Assembly: GCF_945859705.1 (NCBI RefSeq)
Contig: NC_079138.1
Span: 310,001 to 374,000 of the forward strand
Reading direction: 5' to 3'
DNA length: 64,000 nucleotides
Source: Episyrphus balteatus
Taxonomy: Eukaryota; Arthropoda; Insecta; Diptera; Syrphidae
Of the stretch, positions 1 through 10,885 are shown piece by piece. Made by a program: the position numbers and the translations under genes. The notes beneath the pieces were generated by a model. The model saw only the letters and a program-made list of their open reading frames with translations. It had not been told where the DNA came from and made no database searches. Position 1 is the first letter of the stretch, and every line of letters begins with the position of its first letter.

Positions 1-195
1 TCTCCAAACGTGAATTTTTCAACTCCAATTGAATTGTATGCGAAGGATATCGACTCACAGAGCACAAAAATGTATTTTCTATAAGTTTTGGACTTGTAGT
101 TTTGTTTTTAGAGAATTTTGAATTTTGCAAGTTTTGATGTGTTTAGACGCTCGGTTAACGAGATATGACGATTTAAACATTTTTAAAAGTGATTT
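1..195. repeat. Representative array 1 monomer (copy 1)
   Basis: One complete 195-bp unit, phased arbitrarily at the window start. Landmarks by monomer position: MfeI-type CAATTG near 27; EcoRV GATATC at 47-52; an A/T-rich middle at 66-135; a G+C-richer segment at 146-170 holding ctcggttaacgag, an imperfect dyad around the HpaI palindrome GTTAAC with CTC and GAG arms and one extra G; then TTTAAA and TTTTAAAA. I found no convincing split into two related halves, unlike array 2. At 195 bp the unit fits a nucleosome plus a long linker. Confidence 0.9.
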
Positions 196-390
196 TCTCC
201 AAACGTGAATTTTTCAACTCCAATTGAATTGTATGCGAAGGATATCGACTCACAGAGCACAAAAATGTATTTTCTATAAGTTTTGGACTTGTAGTTTTGT
301 TTTTAGAGAATTTTGAATTTTGCAAGTTTTGATGTGTTTAGACGCTCGGTTAACGAGATATGACGATTTAAACATTTTTAAAAGTGATTT

Positions 391-3300
391 TCTCCAAACG
401 TGAATTTTTCAACTCCAATTGAATTGTATGCGAAGGATGTCGACTCACAGAGCACAAAAATGTATTTTCTATAAGTTTTGGACTTGTAGTTTTGTTTTTA
501 GAGAATTTTGAATTTTGCAAGTTTTGATGTGTTTAGACGCTCGGTTAACGAGATATGACGATTTAAACATTTTTAAAAGTGATTTTCTCCAAACGTGAAT
601 TTTTCAACTCCAATTGAATTGTATGCGAAGGATATCGACTCACAGAGCACAAAAATGTATTTTCTATAAGTTTTGGACTTGTAGTTTTGTTTTTAGAGAA
701 TTTTGAATTTTGCAAGTTTTGATGTGTTTAGACGCTCGGTTAACGAGATATGACGATTTAAACATTTTTAAAAGTGATTTTCTCCAAACGTGAATTTTTC
801 AACTCCAATTGAATTGTATGCGAAGGATATCGACTCACAGAGCACAAAAATGTATTTTCTATAAGTTTTGGACTTGTAGTTTTGTTTTTAGAGAATTTTG
901 AATTTTGCAAGTTTTGATGTGTTTAGACGCTCGGTTAACGAGATATGACGATTTAAACATTTTTAAAAGTGATTTTCTCCAAACGTGAATTTTTCAACTC
1001 CAATTGAATTGTATGCGAAGGATATCGACTCACAGAGCACAAAAATGTATTTTCTATAAGTTTTGGACTTGTAGTTTTGTTTTTAGAGAATTTTGAATTT
1101 TGCAAGTTTTGATGTGTTTAGACGCTCGGTTAACGAGATATGACGATTTAAACATTTTTAAAAGTGATTTTCTCCAAACGTGAATTTTTCAACTCCAATT
1201 GAATTGTATGCGAAGGATATCGACTCACAGAGCACAAAAATGTATTTTCTATAAGTTTTGGACTTGTAGTTTTGTTTTTAGAGAATTTTGAATTTTGCAA
1301 GTTTTGATGTGTTTAGACGCTCGGTTAACGAGATATGACGATTTAAACATTTTTAAAAGTGATTTTCTCCAAACGTGAATTTTTCAACTCCAATTGAATT
1401 GTATGCGAAGGATATCGACTCACAGAGCACAAAAATGTATTTTCTATAAGTTTTGGACTTGTAGTTTTGTTTTTAGAGAATTTTGAATTTTGCAAGTTTT
1501 GATGTGTTTAGACGCTCGGTTAACGAGATATGACGATTTAAACATTTTTAAAAGTGATTTTCTCCAAACGTGAATTTTTCAACTCCAATTGAATTGTATG
1601 CGAAGGATATCGACTCACAGAGCACAAAAATGTATTTTCTATAAGTTTTGGACTTGTAGTTTTGTTTTTAGAGAATTTTGAATTTTGCAAGTTTTGATGT
1701 GTTTAGACGCTCGGTTAACGAGATATGACGATTTAAACATTTTTAAAAGTGATTTTCTCCAAACGTGAATTTTTCAACTCCAATTGAATTGTATGCGAAG
1801 GATATCGACTCACAGAGCACAAAAATGTATTTTCTATAAGTTTTGGACTTGTAGTTTTGTTTTTAGAGAATTTTGAATTTTGCAAGTTTTGATGTGTTTA
1901 GACGCTCGGTTAACGAGATATGACGATTTAAACATTTTTAAAAGTGATTTTCTCCAAACGTGAATTTTTCAACTCCAATTGAATTGTATGCGAAGGATAT
2001 CGACTCACAGAGCACAAAAATGTATTTTCTATAAGTTTTGGACTTGTAGTTTTGTTTTTAGAGAATTTTGAATTTTGCAAGTTTTGATGTGTTTAGACGC
2101 TCGGTTAACGAGATATGACGATTTAAACATTTTTAAAAGTGATTTTCTCCAAACGTGAATTTTTCAACTCCAATTGAATTGTATGCGAAGGATATCGACT
2201 CACAGAGCACAAAAATGTATTTTCTATAAGTTTTGGACTTGTAGTTTTGTTTTTAGAGAATTTTGAATTTTGCAAGTTTTGATGTGTTTAGACGCTCGGT
2301 TAACGAGATATGACGATTTAAACATTTTTAAAAGTGATTTTCTCCAAACGTGAATTTTTCAACTCCAATTGAATTGTATGCGAAGGATATCGACTCACAG
2401 AGCACAAAAATGTATTTTCTATAAGTTTTGGACTTGTAGTTTTGTTTTTAGAGAATTTTGAATTTTGCAAGTTTTGATGTGTTTAGACGCTCGGTTAACG
2501 AGATATGACGATTTAAACATTTTTAAAAGTGATTTTCTCCAAACGTGAATTTTTCAACTCCAATTGAATTGTATGCGAAGGATATCGACTCACAGAGCAC
2601 AAAAATGTATTTTCTATAAGTTTTGGACTTGTAGTTTTGTTTTTAGAGAATTTTGAATTTTGCAAGTTTTGATGTGTTTAGACGCTCGGTTAACGAGATA
2701 TGACGATTTAAACATTTTTAAAAGTGATTTTCTCCAAACGTGAATTTTTCAACTCCAATTGAATTGTATGCGAAGGATGTCGACTCACAGAGCACAAAAA
2801 TGTATTTTCTATAAGTTTTGGACTTGTAGTTTTGTTTTTAGAGAATTTTGAATTTTGCAAGTTTTGATGTGTTTAGACGCTCGGTTAACGAGATATGACG
2901 ATTTAAACATTTTTAAAAGTGATTTTCTCCAAACGTGAATTTTTCAACTCCAATTGAATTGTATGCGAAGGATATCGACTCACAGAGCACAAAAATGTAT
3001 TTTCTATAAGTTTTGGACTTGTAGTTTTGTTTTTAGAGAATTTTGAATTTTGCAAGTTTTGATGTGTTTAGACGCTCGGTTAACGAGATATGACGATTTA
3101 AACATTTTTAAAAGTGATTTTCTCCAAACGTGAATTTTTCAACTCCAATTGAATTGTATGCGAAGGATATCGACTCACAGAGCACAAAAATGTATTTTCT
3201 ATAAGTTTTGGACTTGTAGTTTTGTTTTTAGAGAATTTTGAATTTTGCAAGTTTTGATGTGTTTAGACGCTCGGTTAACGAGATATGACGATTTAAACAT

Positions 3301-6240
3301 TTTTAAAAGTGATTTTCTCCAAACGTGAATTTTTCAACTCCAATTGAATTGTATGCGAAGGATATCGACTCACAGAGCACAAAAATGTATTTTCTATAAG
3401 TTTTGGACTTGTAGTTTTGTTTTTAGAGAATTTTGAATTTTGCAAGTTTTGATGTGTTTAGACGCTCGGTTAACGAGATATGACGATTTAAACATTTTTA
3501 AAAGTGATTTTCTCCAAACGTGAATTTTTCAACTCCAATTGAATTGTATGCGAAGGATATCGACTCACAGAGCACAAAAATGTATTTTCTATAAGTTTTG
3601 GACTTGTAGTTTTGTTTTTAGAGAATTTTGAATTTTGCAAGTTTTGATGTGTTTAGACGCTCGGTTAACGAGATATGACGATTTAAACATTTTTAAAAGT
3701 GATTTTCTCCAAACGTGAATTTTTCAACTCCAATTGAATTGTATGCGAAGGATATCGACTCACAGAGCACAAAAAAGTATTTTCTATAAGTTTTGGACTT
3801 GTAGTTTTGTTTTTAGAGAATTTTGAATTTTGCAAGTTTTGATGTGTTTAGACGCTCGGTTAACGAGATATGACGATTTAAACATTTTTAAAAGTGATTT
3901 TCTCCAAACGTGAATTTTTCAACTCCAATTGAATTGTATGCGAAGGATATCGACTCACAGAGCACAAAAATGTATTTTCTATAAGTTTTGGACTTGTAGT
4001 TTTGTTTTTAGAGAATTTTGAATTTTGCAAGTTTTGATGTGTTTAGACGCTCGGTTAACGAGATATGACGATTTAAACATTTTTAAAAGTGATTTTCTCC
4101 AAACGTGAATTTTTCAACTCCAATTGAATTGTATGCGAAGGATGTCGACTCACAGAGCACAAAAATGTATTTTCTATAAGTTTTGGACTTGTAGTTTTGT
4201 TTTTAGAGAATTTTGAATTTTGCAAGTTTTGATGTGTTTAGACGCTCGGTTAACGAGATATGACGATTTAAACATTTTTAAAAGTGATTTTCTCCAAACG
4301 TGAATTTTTCAACTCCAATTGAATTGTATGCGAAGGATATCGACTCACAGAGCACAAAAATGTATTTTCTATAAGTTTTGGACTTGTAGTTTTGTTTTTA
4401 GAGAATTTTGAATTTTGCAAGTTTTGATGTGTTTAGACGCTCGGTTAACGAGATATGACGATTTAAACATTTTTAAAAGTGATTTTCTCCAAACGTGAAT
4501 TTTTCAACTCCAATTGAATTGTATGCGAAGGATGTCGACTCACAGAGCACAAAAATGTATTTTATATAAGTTTTGGACTTGTAGTTTTGTTTTTAGAGAA
4601 TTTTGAATTTTGCAAGTTTTGATGTGTTTAGACGCTCGGTTAACGAGATATGACGATTTAAACATTTTTAAAAGTGATTTTCTCCAAACGTGAATTTTTC
4701 AACTCCAATTGAATTGTATGCGAAGGATGTCGACTCACAGAGCACAAAAATGTATTTTCTATAAGTTTTGGACTTGTAGTTTTGTTTTTAGAGAATTTTG
4801 AATTTTGCAAGTTTTGATGTGTTTAGACGCTCGGTTAACGAGATATGACGATTTAAACATTTTTAAAAGTGATTTTCTCCAAACGTGAATTTTTCAACTC
4901 CAATTGAATTGTATGCGAAGGATATCGACTCACAGAGCACAAAAATGTATTTTCTATAAGTTTTGGACTTGTAGTTTTGTTTTTAGAGAATTTTGAATTT
5001 TGCAAGTTTTGATGTGTTTAGACGCTCGGTTAACGAGATATGACGATTTAAACATTTTTAAAAGTGATTTTCTCCAAACGTGAATTTTTTAACTCCAATT
5101 GAATTGTATGCGAAGGATATCGACTCACAGAGCACAAAAATGTATTTTCTATAAGTTTTGGACTTGTAGTTTTGTTTTTAGAGAATTTTGAATTTTGCAA
5201 GTTTTGATGTGTTTAGACGCTCGGTTAACGAGATATGACGATTTAAACATTTTTAAAAGTGATTTTCTCCAAACGTGAATTTTTCAACTCCAATTGAATT
5301 GTATGCGAAGGATATCGACTCACAGAGCACTAAAATGTATTTTCTATAAGTTTTGGACTTGTAGTTTTGTTTTTAGAGAATTTTGAATTTTGCAAGTTTT
5401 GATGTGTTTAGACGCTCGGTTAACGAGATATGACGATTTAAACATTTTTAAAAGTGATTTTCTCCAAACGTGAATTTTTCAACTCCAATTGAATTGTATG
5501 CGAAGGATATCGACTCACAGAGCACTAAAATGTATTTTCTATAAGTTTTGGACTTGTAGTTTTGTTTTTAGAGAATTTTGAATTTTGCAAGTTTTGATGT
5601 GTTTAGACGCTCGGTTAACGAGATATGACGATTTAAACATTTTTAAAAGTGATTTTCTCCAAACGTGAATTTTTTAACTCCAATTGAATTGTATGCGAAG
5701 GATATCGACTCACAGAGCACAAAAATGTATTTTCTATAAGTTTTGGACTTGTAGTTTTGTTTTTAGAGAATTTTGAATTTTGCAAGTTTTGATGTGTTTA
5801 GACGCTCGGTTAACGAGATATGACGATTTAAACATTTTTAAAAGTGATTTTCTCCAAACGTGAATTTTTCAACTCCAATTGAATTGTATGCGAAGGATAT
5901 CGACTCACAGAGCACAAAAATGTATTTTCTATAAGTTTTGGACTTGTAGTTTTGTTTTTAGAGAATTTTGAATTTTGCAAGGTTTGATGTGTTTAGACGC
6001 TCGGTTAACGAGATATGACGATTTAAACATTTTTAAAAGTGATTTTCTCCAAACGTGAATTTTTCAACTCCAATTGAATTGTATGCGAAGGATGTCGACT
6101 CACAGAGCACAAAAATGTATTTTCTATAAGTTTTGGACTTGTAGTTTTGTTTTTAGAGAATTTTGAATTTTGCAAGTTTTGATGTGTTTAGACGCTCGGT
6201 TAACGAGATATGACGATTTAAACATTTTTAAAAGTGATTT
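391..6240. repeat. Array 1 copies with the A49G variant (EcoRV lost, SalI gained)
   Basis: Six copies read gatgtcgac where the rest read gatatcgac. They start at 391, 2731, 4096, 4486, 4681 and 6046. The one-base change destroys the EcoRV site GATATC and creates a SalI site GTCGAC. The carriers are scattered and not adjacent, except 4486 and 4681. This pattern suggests spread by gene conversion or unequal exchange more than recurrent mutation. The range given runs from the first to the last carrier; most copies inside it have the common base. Confidence 0.9.
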
Positions 6241-6825
6241 TCTCCAAACGTGAATTTTTCAACTCCAATTGAATTGTATGCGAAGGATATCGACTCACAG
6301 AGCACAAAAATGTATTTTCTATAAGTTTTGGACTTGTAGTTTTGTTTTTAGAGAATTTTGAATTTTGCAAGTTTTGATGTGTTTAGACGCTCGGTTAACG
6401 AGATATGACGATTTAAACATTTTTAAAAGTGATTTTCTCCAAACGTGAATTTTTTAACTCCAATTGAATTGTATGCGAAGGATATCGACTCACAGAGCAC
6501 AAAAATGTATTTTCTATAAGTTTTGGACTTGTAGTTTTGTTTTTAGAGAATTTTGAATTTTGCAAGTTTTGATGTGTTTAGACGCTCGGTTAACGAGATA
6601 TGACGATTTAAACATTTTTAAAAGTGATTTTCTCCAAACGTGAATTTTTCAACTCCAATTGAATTGTATGCGAAGGATATCGACTCACAGAGCACTAAAA
6701 TGTATTTTCTATAAGTTTTGGACTTGTAGTTTTGTTTTTAGAGAATTTTGAATTTTGCAAGGTTTGATGTGTTTAGACGCTCGGTTAACGAGATATGACG
6801 ATTTAAACATTTTTAAAAGTGATTT
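5071..6825. repeat. Variant-rich block of array 1 (copies 27-35)
   Basis: This is the only stretch of array 1 where variants cluster. C20T (tttttt before aactcc) is in the copies at 5071, 5656 and 6436. A66T (agcactaaaa) is in those at 5266, 5461 and 6631. T132G (caaggtttg) is in those at 5851 and 6631. The copy at 6631 carries both A66T and T132G, which elsewhere occur on separate copies, so it looks recombinant or converted. Copies on either side are nearly invariant. Confidence 0.85.
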
Positions 6826-7410
6826 TCTCCAAACGTGAATTTTTCAACTCCAATTGAATTGTATGCGAAGGATATCGACTCACAGAGCACAAAAATGTAT
6901 TTTCTATAAGTTTTGGACTTGTAGTTTTGTTTTTAGAGAATTTTGAATTTTGCAAGTTTTGATGTGTTTAGACGCTCGGTTAACGAGATATGACGATTTA
7001 AACATTTTTAAAAGTGATTTTCTCCAAACGTGAATTTTTCAACTCCAATTGAATTGTATGCGAAGGATATCGACTCACAGAGCACAAAAATGTATTTTCT
7101 ATAAGTTTTGGACTTGTAGTTTTGTTTTTAGAGAATTTTGAATTTTGCAAGTTTTGATGTGTTTAGACGCTCGGTTAACGAGATATGACGATTTAAACAT
7201 TTTTAAAAGTGATTTTCTCCAAACGTGAATTTTTCAACTCCAATTGAATTGTATGCGAAGGATATCGACTCACAGAGCACAAAAATGTATTTTCTATAAG
7301 TTTTGGACTTGTAGTTTTGTTTTTAGAGAATTTTGAATTTTGCAAGTTTTGATGTGTTTAGACGCTCGGTTAACGAGATATGACGATTTAAACATTTTTA
7401 AAAGTGATTT

Positions 7411-7752
7411 TCTCCAAACGTGAATTTTTCAACTCCAATTGAATTGTATGCGAAGGATATCGACTCACAGAGCACAAAAATGTATTTTCTATAAGTTTTG
7501 GACTTGTAGTTTTGTTTTTAGAGAATTTTGAATTTTGCAAGTTTTGATGTGTTTAGACGCTCGGTTAACGAGATATGACGATTTAAACATTTTTAAAAGA
7601 AGGATATCGACTCACAGAGCACAAAAATGTATTTTCTATAAGTTTTGGACTTGTAGTTTTGTTTTTAGAGAATTTTGAATTTTGCAAGTTTTGATGTGTT
7701 TAGACGCTCGGTTAACGAGATATGACGATTTAAACATTTTTAAAAGTGATTT
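7411..7752. repeat. Array 1 monomer pair with a 48-bp deletion
   Basis: At 7599/7600 the sequence passes from ttttaaaag directly into aaggatatcg, skipping 48 bp (the last 6 bases of one monomer and the first 42 of the next). The phase shift confirms it: the next unit starts at 7753 instead of 7801. The breakpoints share only one ambiguous base (g). This is the single structural change seen in the array and is a useful physical marker. Neighbouring copies match the consensus. Confidence 0.96.
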
Positions 7753-7947
7753 TCTCCAAACGTGAATTTTTCAACTCCAATTGAATTGTATGCGAAGGAT
7801 ATCGACTCACAGAGCACAAAAATGTATTTTCTATAAGTTTTGGACTTGTAGTTTTGTTTTTAGAGAATTTTGAATTTTGCAAGTTTTGATGTGTTTAGAC
7901 GCTCGGTTAACGAGATATGACGATTTAAACATTTTTAAAAGTGATTT

Positions 7948-10092
7948 TCTCCAAACGTGAATTTTTCAACTCCAATTGAATTGTATGCGAAGGATATCGA
8001 CTCACAGAGCACAAAAATGTATTTTCTATAAGTTTTTGACTTGTAGTTTTGTTTTTAGAGAATTTTGAATTTTGCAAGTTTTGATGTGTTTAGACGCTCG
8101 GTTAACGAGATATGACGATTTAAACATTTTTAAAAGTGATTTTCTCCAAACGTGAATTTTTCAACTCCAATTGAATTGTATGCGAAGGATATCGACTCAC
8201 AGAGCACAAAAATGTATTTTCTATAAGTTTTGGACTTGTAGTTTTGTTTTTAGAGAATTTTGAATTTTGCAAGTTTTGATGTGTTTAGACGCTCGGTTAA
8301 CGAGATATGACGATTTAAACATTTTTAAAAGTGATTTTCTCCAAACGTGAATTTTTCAACTCCAATTGAATTGTATGCGAAGGATATCGACTCACAGAGC
8401 ACAAAAATGTATTTTCTATAAGTTTTGGACTTGTAGTTTTGTTTTTAGAGAATTTTGAATTTTGCAAGTTTTGATGTGTTTAGACGCTCGGTTAACGAGA
8501 TATGACGATTTAAACATTTTTAAAAGTGATTTTCTCCAAACGTGAATTTTTCAACTCCAATTGAATTGTATGCGAAGGATATCGACTCACAGAGCACAAA
8601 AATGTATTTTCTATAAGTTTTGGACTTGTAGTTTTGTTTTTAGAGAATTTTGAATTTTGCAAGTTTTGATGTGTTTAGACGCTCGGTTAACGAGATATGA
8701 CGATTTAAACATTTTTAAAAGTGATTTTCTCCAAACGTGAATTTTTCAACTCCAATTGAATTGTATGCGAAGGATATCGACTCACAGAGCACAAAAATGT
8801 ATTTTCTATAAGTTTTGGACTTGTAGTTTTGTTTTTAGAGAATTTTGAATTTTGCAAGTTTTGATGTGTTTAGACGCTCGGTTAACGAGATATGACGATT
8901 TAAACATTTTTAAAAGTGATTTTCTCCAAACGTGAATTTTTCAACTCCAATTGAATTGTATGCGAAGGATATCGACTCACAGAGCACAAAAATGTATTTT
9001 CTATAAGTTTTGGACTTGTAGTTTTGTTTTTAGAGAATTTTGAATTTTGCAAGTTTTGATGTGTTTAGACGCTCGGTTAACGAGATATGACGATTTAAAC
9101 ATTTTTAAAAGTGATTTTCTCCAAACGTGAATTTTTCAACTCCAATTGAATTGTATGCGAAGGATATCGACTCACAGAGCACAAAAATGTATTTTCTATA
9201 AGTTTTGGACTTGTAGTTTTGTTTTTAGAGAATTTTGAATTTTGCAAGTTTTGATGTGTTTAGACGCTCGGTTAACGAGATATGACGATTTAAACATTTT
9301 TAAAAGTGATTTTCTCCAAACGTGAATTTTTCAACTCCAATTGAATTGTATGCGAAGGATATCGACTCACAGAGCACAAAAATGTATTTTCTATAAGTTT
9401 TGGACTTGTAGTTTTGTTTTTAGAGAATTTTGAATTTTGCAAGTTTTGATGTGTTTAGACGCTCGGTTAACGAGATATGACGATTTAAACATTTTTAAAA
9501 GTGATTTTCTTCAAACGTGAATTTTTCAACTCCAATTGAATTGTATGCGAAGGATATCGACTCACAGAGCACAAAAATGTATTTTCTATAAGTTTTGGAC
9601 TTGTAGTTTTGTTTTTAGAGAATTTTGAATTTTGCAAGTTTTGATGTGTTTAGACGCTCGGTTAACGAGATATGACGATTTAAACATTTTTAAAAGTGAT
9701 TTTCTCCAAACGTGAATTTTTCAACTCCAATTGAATTGTATGCGAAGGATATCGACTCACAGAGCACAAAAATGTATTTTCTATAAGTTTTGGACTTGTA
9801 GTTTTGTTTTTAGAGAATTTTGAATTTTGCAAGTTTTGATGTGTTTAGACGCTCGGTTAACGAGATATGACGATTTAAACATTTTTAAAAGTGATTTTCT
9901 CCAAACGTGAATTTTTCAACTCCAATTGAATTGTATGCGAAGGATATCGACTCACAGAGCACAAAAATGTATTTTCTATAAGTTTTGGACTTGTAGTTTT
10001 GTATTTAGAGAATTTTGAATTTTGCAAGTTTTGATGTGTTTAGACGCTCGGTTAACGAGATATGACGATTTAAACATTTTTAAAAGTGATTT
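7948..10092. repeat. Right part of array 1 with three private substitutions
   Basis: Eleven consecutive copies between the deletion and the array end are almost uniform. I see only G90T in the copy at 7948 (agtttttgac), C4T in the copy at 9508 (tcttcaaacg), and T106A in the copy at 9898 (gtatttagag). None of the shared variants of the 4-7 kb region occurs here. There is no rise in divergence toward the junction, unlike the usual decay at satellite edges. Confidence 0.85.
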
Positions 10093-10228
10093 TCTCCAAA
10101 CGTGAATTTTTCAACTCCAATTGAATTGTATGCGAAGGATATCGACTCACAGAGCACAAAAATGTATTTTCTATAAGTTTTGGACTTGTAGTTTTGTTTT
10201 TAGAGAATTTTGAATTTTGCAAGTTTTG
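10093..10228. repeat. Terminal partial monomer of array 1
   Basis: The last unit of array 1 is cut after 136 of 195 bases, at ...gcaagttttg, and shows no mutation relative to consensus. Array 2 sequence follows at once. Confidence 0.95.
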
Positions 10229-10231
10229 GTT
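10224..10231. other. Satellite-satellite junction
   Basis: Array 1 is recognisable through ...caagttttg (10228) and array 2 from ttatttgtttc (10231) onward. The bases tttt at 10224-10227 fit both arrays: array 2 reads ttttagcttatttg where the junction reads ttttggtttatttg, two transitions apart. The breakpoint is thus a blunt or 4-bp microhomology join with no insertion, no target-site duplication and no mobile element. Confidence 0.93.
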
Positions 10232-10548
10232 TATTTGTTTCAAAGATACTACTAATTTACAATAAAAAACTAAATTTCAAGTAAATCCATTAAGCAGTTT
10301 TGAAGGAATCGATTTTTGAAAATAAAAATTCATATTTTTTTAATAAAAAAAAATTTCGTTGTTTGAAAACTTTTTTCAATTTTGCACTATTATTTACTTT
10401 AATGGTTTTGTTTTGTAGATAATTTCCATATCAACATCATATCAAAATTTAAAGAAATTTCATCGAGCAGATTTCAAACAATTTAATTTTGAAAATGAAA
10501 CTTAAATTTTGGTGAAAAAACCCAAAAATGTGTTTTTCTTTAATTTAA
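10229..10548. repeat. First, 5'-truncated monomer of array 2
   Basis: This unit lacks about the first 17-19 bases of the monomer because of the junction. It is otherwise complete, with several differences from the bulk consensus: cgttgtttg for cgttgtatg, ggtgaaaaaaccc for ggcgaaaaaactc, and a private agatttcaaac for agattttaaac. It is one of several diverged units at the array edge. Confidence 0.93.
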
Positions 10549-10718
10549 GTGCAATGACTATTTTAGCTTATTTGTTTCAAAGATACTACTAATTTACAAT
10601 AAAAAACTAAATTTCAAGTAAATCCATTAAGCAGTTTTGAAGGAATCGATTTTTGAAAATAAAAATTCATATTTTTTTAATAAAAAAAAATTTCGTTGTA
10701 TGAAAACTTTTTTCAATT
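10549..10718. repeat. Half-unit A (170 bp) of the array 2 monomer
   Basis: A and B align along most of their length. Over a 68-bp gapless core (10609-10676 in A against 10782-10849 in B) I count 48 identities, about 71%. Shared words include aaattt.aag, agcag.tttt, ttttgaaaat and gaaaat.aaa. The A-specific parts are ATCGAT, the T-run/A-run block and the TTCGTTG motif. Confidence 0.85.
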
Positions 10719-10885
10719 TTGCACTATTATTTACTTTAATGGTTTTGTTTTATAGATAATTTCCATATCAACATCATATCAAAATTTAAAGAAATTTCAT
10801 CGAGCAGATTTTAAACAATTTAATTTTGAAAATAAAACTTAAATTTTGGCGAAAAAACTCAAAAATGTGTTTTTCTTTAATTTAA
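10719..10885. repeat. Half-unit B (167 bp) of the array 2 monomer
   Basis: This is the partner of half-unit A in the ancestral dimer, starting at ttgcactatt. It carries most of the variants that define array haplotypes. In the right-hand zone B can follow B directly, which shows that the half-unit is also a recombination unit. Confidence 0.85.

Larger units (their letters stand above)
1..10228. repeat. Satellite array 1: 195-bp monomer, about 53 copies
   Basis: A head-to-tail tandem array with an exact 195-bp period: the word tctccaaacg starts at 1, 196, 391, 586, 781 and so on to 7411. After one deletion the phase resumes at 7753 and continues every 195 bp to 10093. The consensus has 60 G+C of 195 and 7 CpG against about 4.4 expected from its base counts. 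By eye only 19 substitutions at 9 monomer positions (4, 20, 49, 66, 71, 79, 90, 106, 132) occur in the whole array. The period is 65 codons, so frames persist from copy to copy, but all six frames meet a stop in every monomer: taa, tga and tga forward, and tca, tta and tta read as reverse stops. The array is therefore non-coding. Each monomer has one HpaI site (GTTAAC) and usually one EcoRV site (GATATC). The array starts before base 1. It most likely belongs to heterochromatin; I do not recognise the family. Confidence 0.98.
10549..10885. repeat. Representative full 337-bp array 2 monomer
   Basis: The first complete unit. It comprises half-unit A (10549-10718) and half-unit B (10719-10885), both beginning near a tgca word (tgcaatgact and tgcactatta). 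Within A come the conserved ATCGAT site, a long T run followed by an A run of about 9, and the motif tttcgttgtatgaaaac. Within B come the allelic blocks used to type copies: ggttttgttttgtag or ggttttatttggtag; catatcaac or catattaac; acaatttaa or acaattcaa; and ggcg...ctc or ggtg...ccc. This copy carries a private gttttatag. Confidence 0.92.

Noticed and set aside
101..120. Homology between the two satellites (gttttgtttttagagaattt against gttttgttttgtagataat)
   Set aside because: The match is about 20 bp of T-rich sequence with no extension on either side. It could be chance in A/T-rich DNA, so a common origin is not claimed.
133..198. A 66-bp stretch of the 195-bp monomer with no variants in any copy, as a possible constrained element
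   Set aside because: With only nine variable sites on a 195-bp circle, the expected largest gap is about 61 bp, so a 66-bp gap is not unusual. The dyad inside it is reported only as a weak lead.
1..10228. Long open reading frame running through the array because 195 is divisible by 3
   Set aside because: I read all six frames of the monomer. Each has at least one stop, so no frame stays open longer than about one monomer.
1..10228. CRISPR array
   Set aside because: The whole 195-bp unit repeats. There are no short repeats separated by unique spacers.
10190..10260. Transposable element insertion at the junction of the two arrays
   Set aside because: There are no terminal repeats, no target-site duplication and no sequence that does not belong to one of the two satellites.
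10549..10885. CENP-B box-like motif in half A (tttcgttgtatgaaaac)
   Set aside because: It matches TTCG and the internal A of the essential CENP-B box pattern but has AAAA where CGGG is required. Some array copies (cgttgtttg) also lose the internal A, and the 301-bp units lack the motif. I do not call it a CENP-B box.
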